DNA from: Parahaliea maris
Lineage (GTDB): Bacteria > Pseudomonadota > Gammaproteobacteria > Pseudomonadales > Halieaceae
Assembly (NCBI RefSeq): GCF_008064665.1
Contig: NZ_VRZA01000001.1
Coordinates: 806,001 to 870,000 of the forward strand
Direction of reading: 5' to 3'
DNA: 64,000 nt
Translations under genes and position numbers: made by a program
The notes under the pieces: model-generated
What the model saw: only the letters and a program-made list of their open reading frames with translations
Told to the model about the DNA's origin: nothing
Database searches by the model: none
Part shown: piece by piece, positions 63,997-64,000 of the stretch
Numbering within the stretch: position 1 is the first letter of the stretch
Layout: each line of letters begins with the position of its first letter

Positions 63997-64000
63997 CTCT

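Overview
The window is a high-GC chromosomal segment of a gammaproteobacterium. The complete spc/alpha ribosomal block, a RegB/RegA-type redox two-component pair, Fur-controlled bfd and bfr and a full glycogen cluster fit a marine member of the Halieaceae/OM60-NOR5 or a related Cellvibrionales-type lineage. That placement is inferred from gene content only. No tRNA, rRNA, CRISPR array, transposase or phage gene was seen.

Layout. 1-9.7 kb: the tail of a lytic transglycosylase, divergent AraC and LuxR regulators, a PuuA-like gamma-glutamylpolyamine synthetase, a MATE transporter diverging from an acyl desaturase, a glutathione peroxidase, release factor 3 and a small membrane protein. 9.7-23.2 kb: a seven-gene glycogen operon on the minus strand (malQ-glgB-glgX-glgP-glgC-pgm-glgA). 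23.3-25.1 kb: a RegB/RegA pair. 25.1-35.0 kb: a minus-strand cell-wall and housekeeping run (proA-nadD-rsfS-rlmH, then mrdA-rodA-mltB-rlpA-dacA-ybeD-lipB). 35.1-37.7 kb: iron and redox genes (2-Cys peroxiredoxin, bfd, bfr, monothiol glutaredoxin). 37.9-40.8 kb: uvrA. 40.9-55.6 kb: an accessory-looking envelope region, by eye less GC-rich in its second half. It holds two membrane-anchored Hanks-type kinases at its ends, a TonB_C-domain protein, an operon of TpsB transporter, TpsA exoprotein and exported WD40-caspase, and an OmpA/DUF4384-like protein. 55.7 kb to the end: rplQ-rpoA-rpsD-rpsK-rpsM-rpmJ-secY-rplO-rpmD-rpsE-rplR-rplF-rpsH-rpsN-rplE-rplX, read on the minus strand.

Two things stand out. 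First, four copies of a ~115-bp intergenic element (7258-7375, 7512-7625, 36293-36406, 36472-36587) can fold into a three-way junction: a long outer stem whose sequence is private to each copy but self-complementary, and two inner hairpins carrying a conserved TCCA loop. Paired changes keep the stems. The copies occur as two inverted pairs. Second, the kinase/TPS/caspase/OmpA region looks like one functional unit: the caspase start lies inside the end of tpsA, the TpsA C-terminus has a long Gly/Ser/Asp repeat followed by a cysteine pair, and paralogous receptor kinases bracket the set.

Smaller points: minisatellite-type tandem repeats sit at the 3' ends of two genes and in one case set the stop codon, and bfd and bfr share a ~20-nt leader across their ribosome binding sites.
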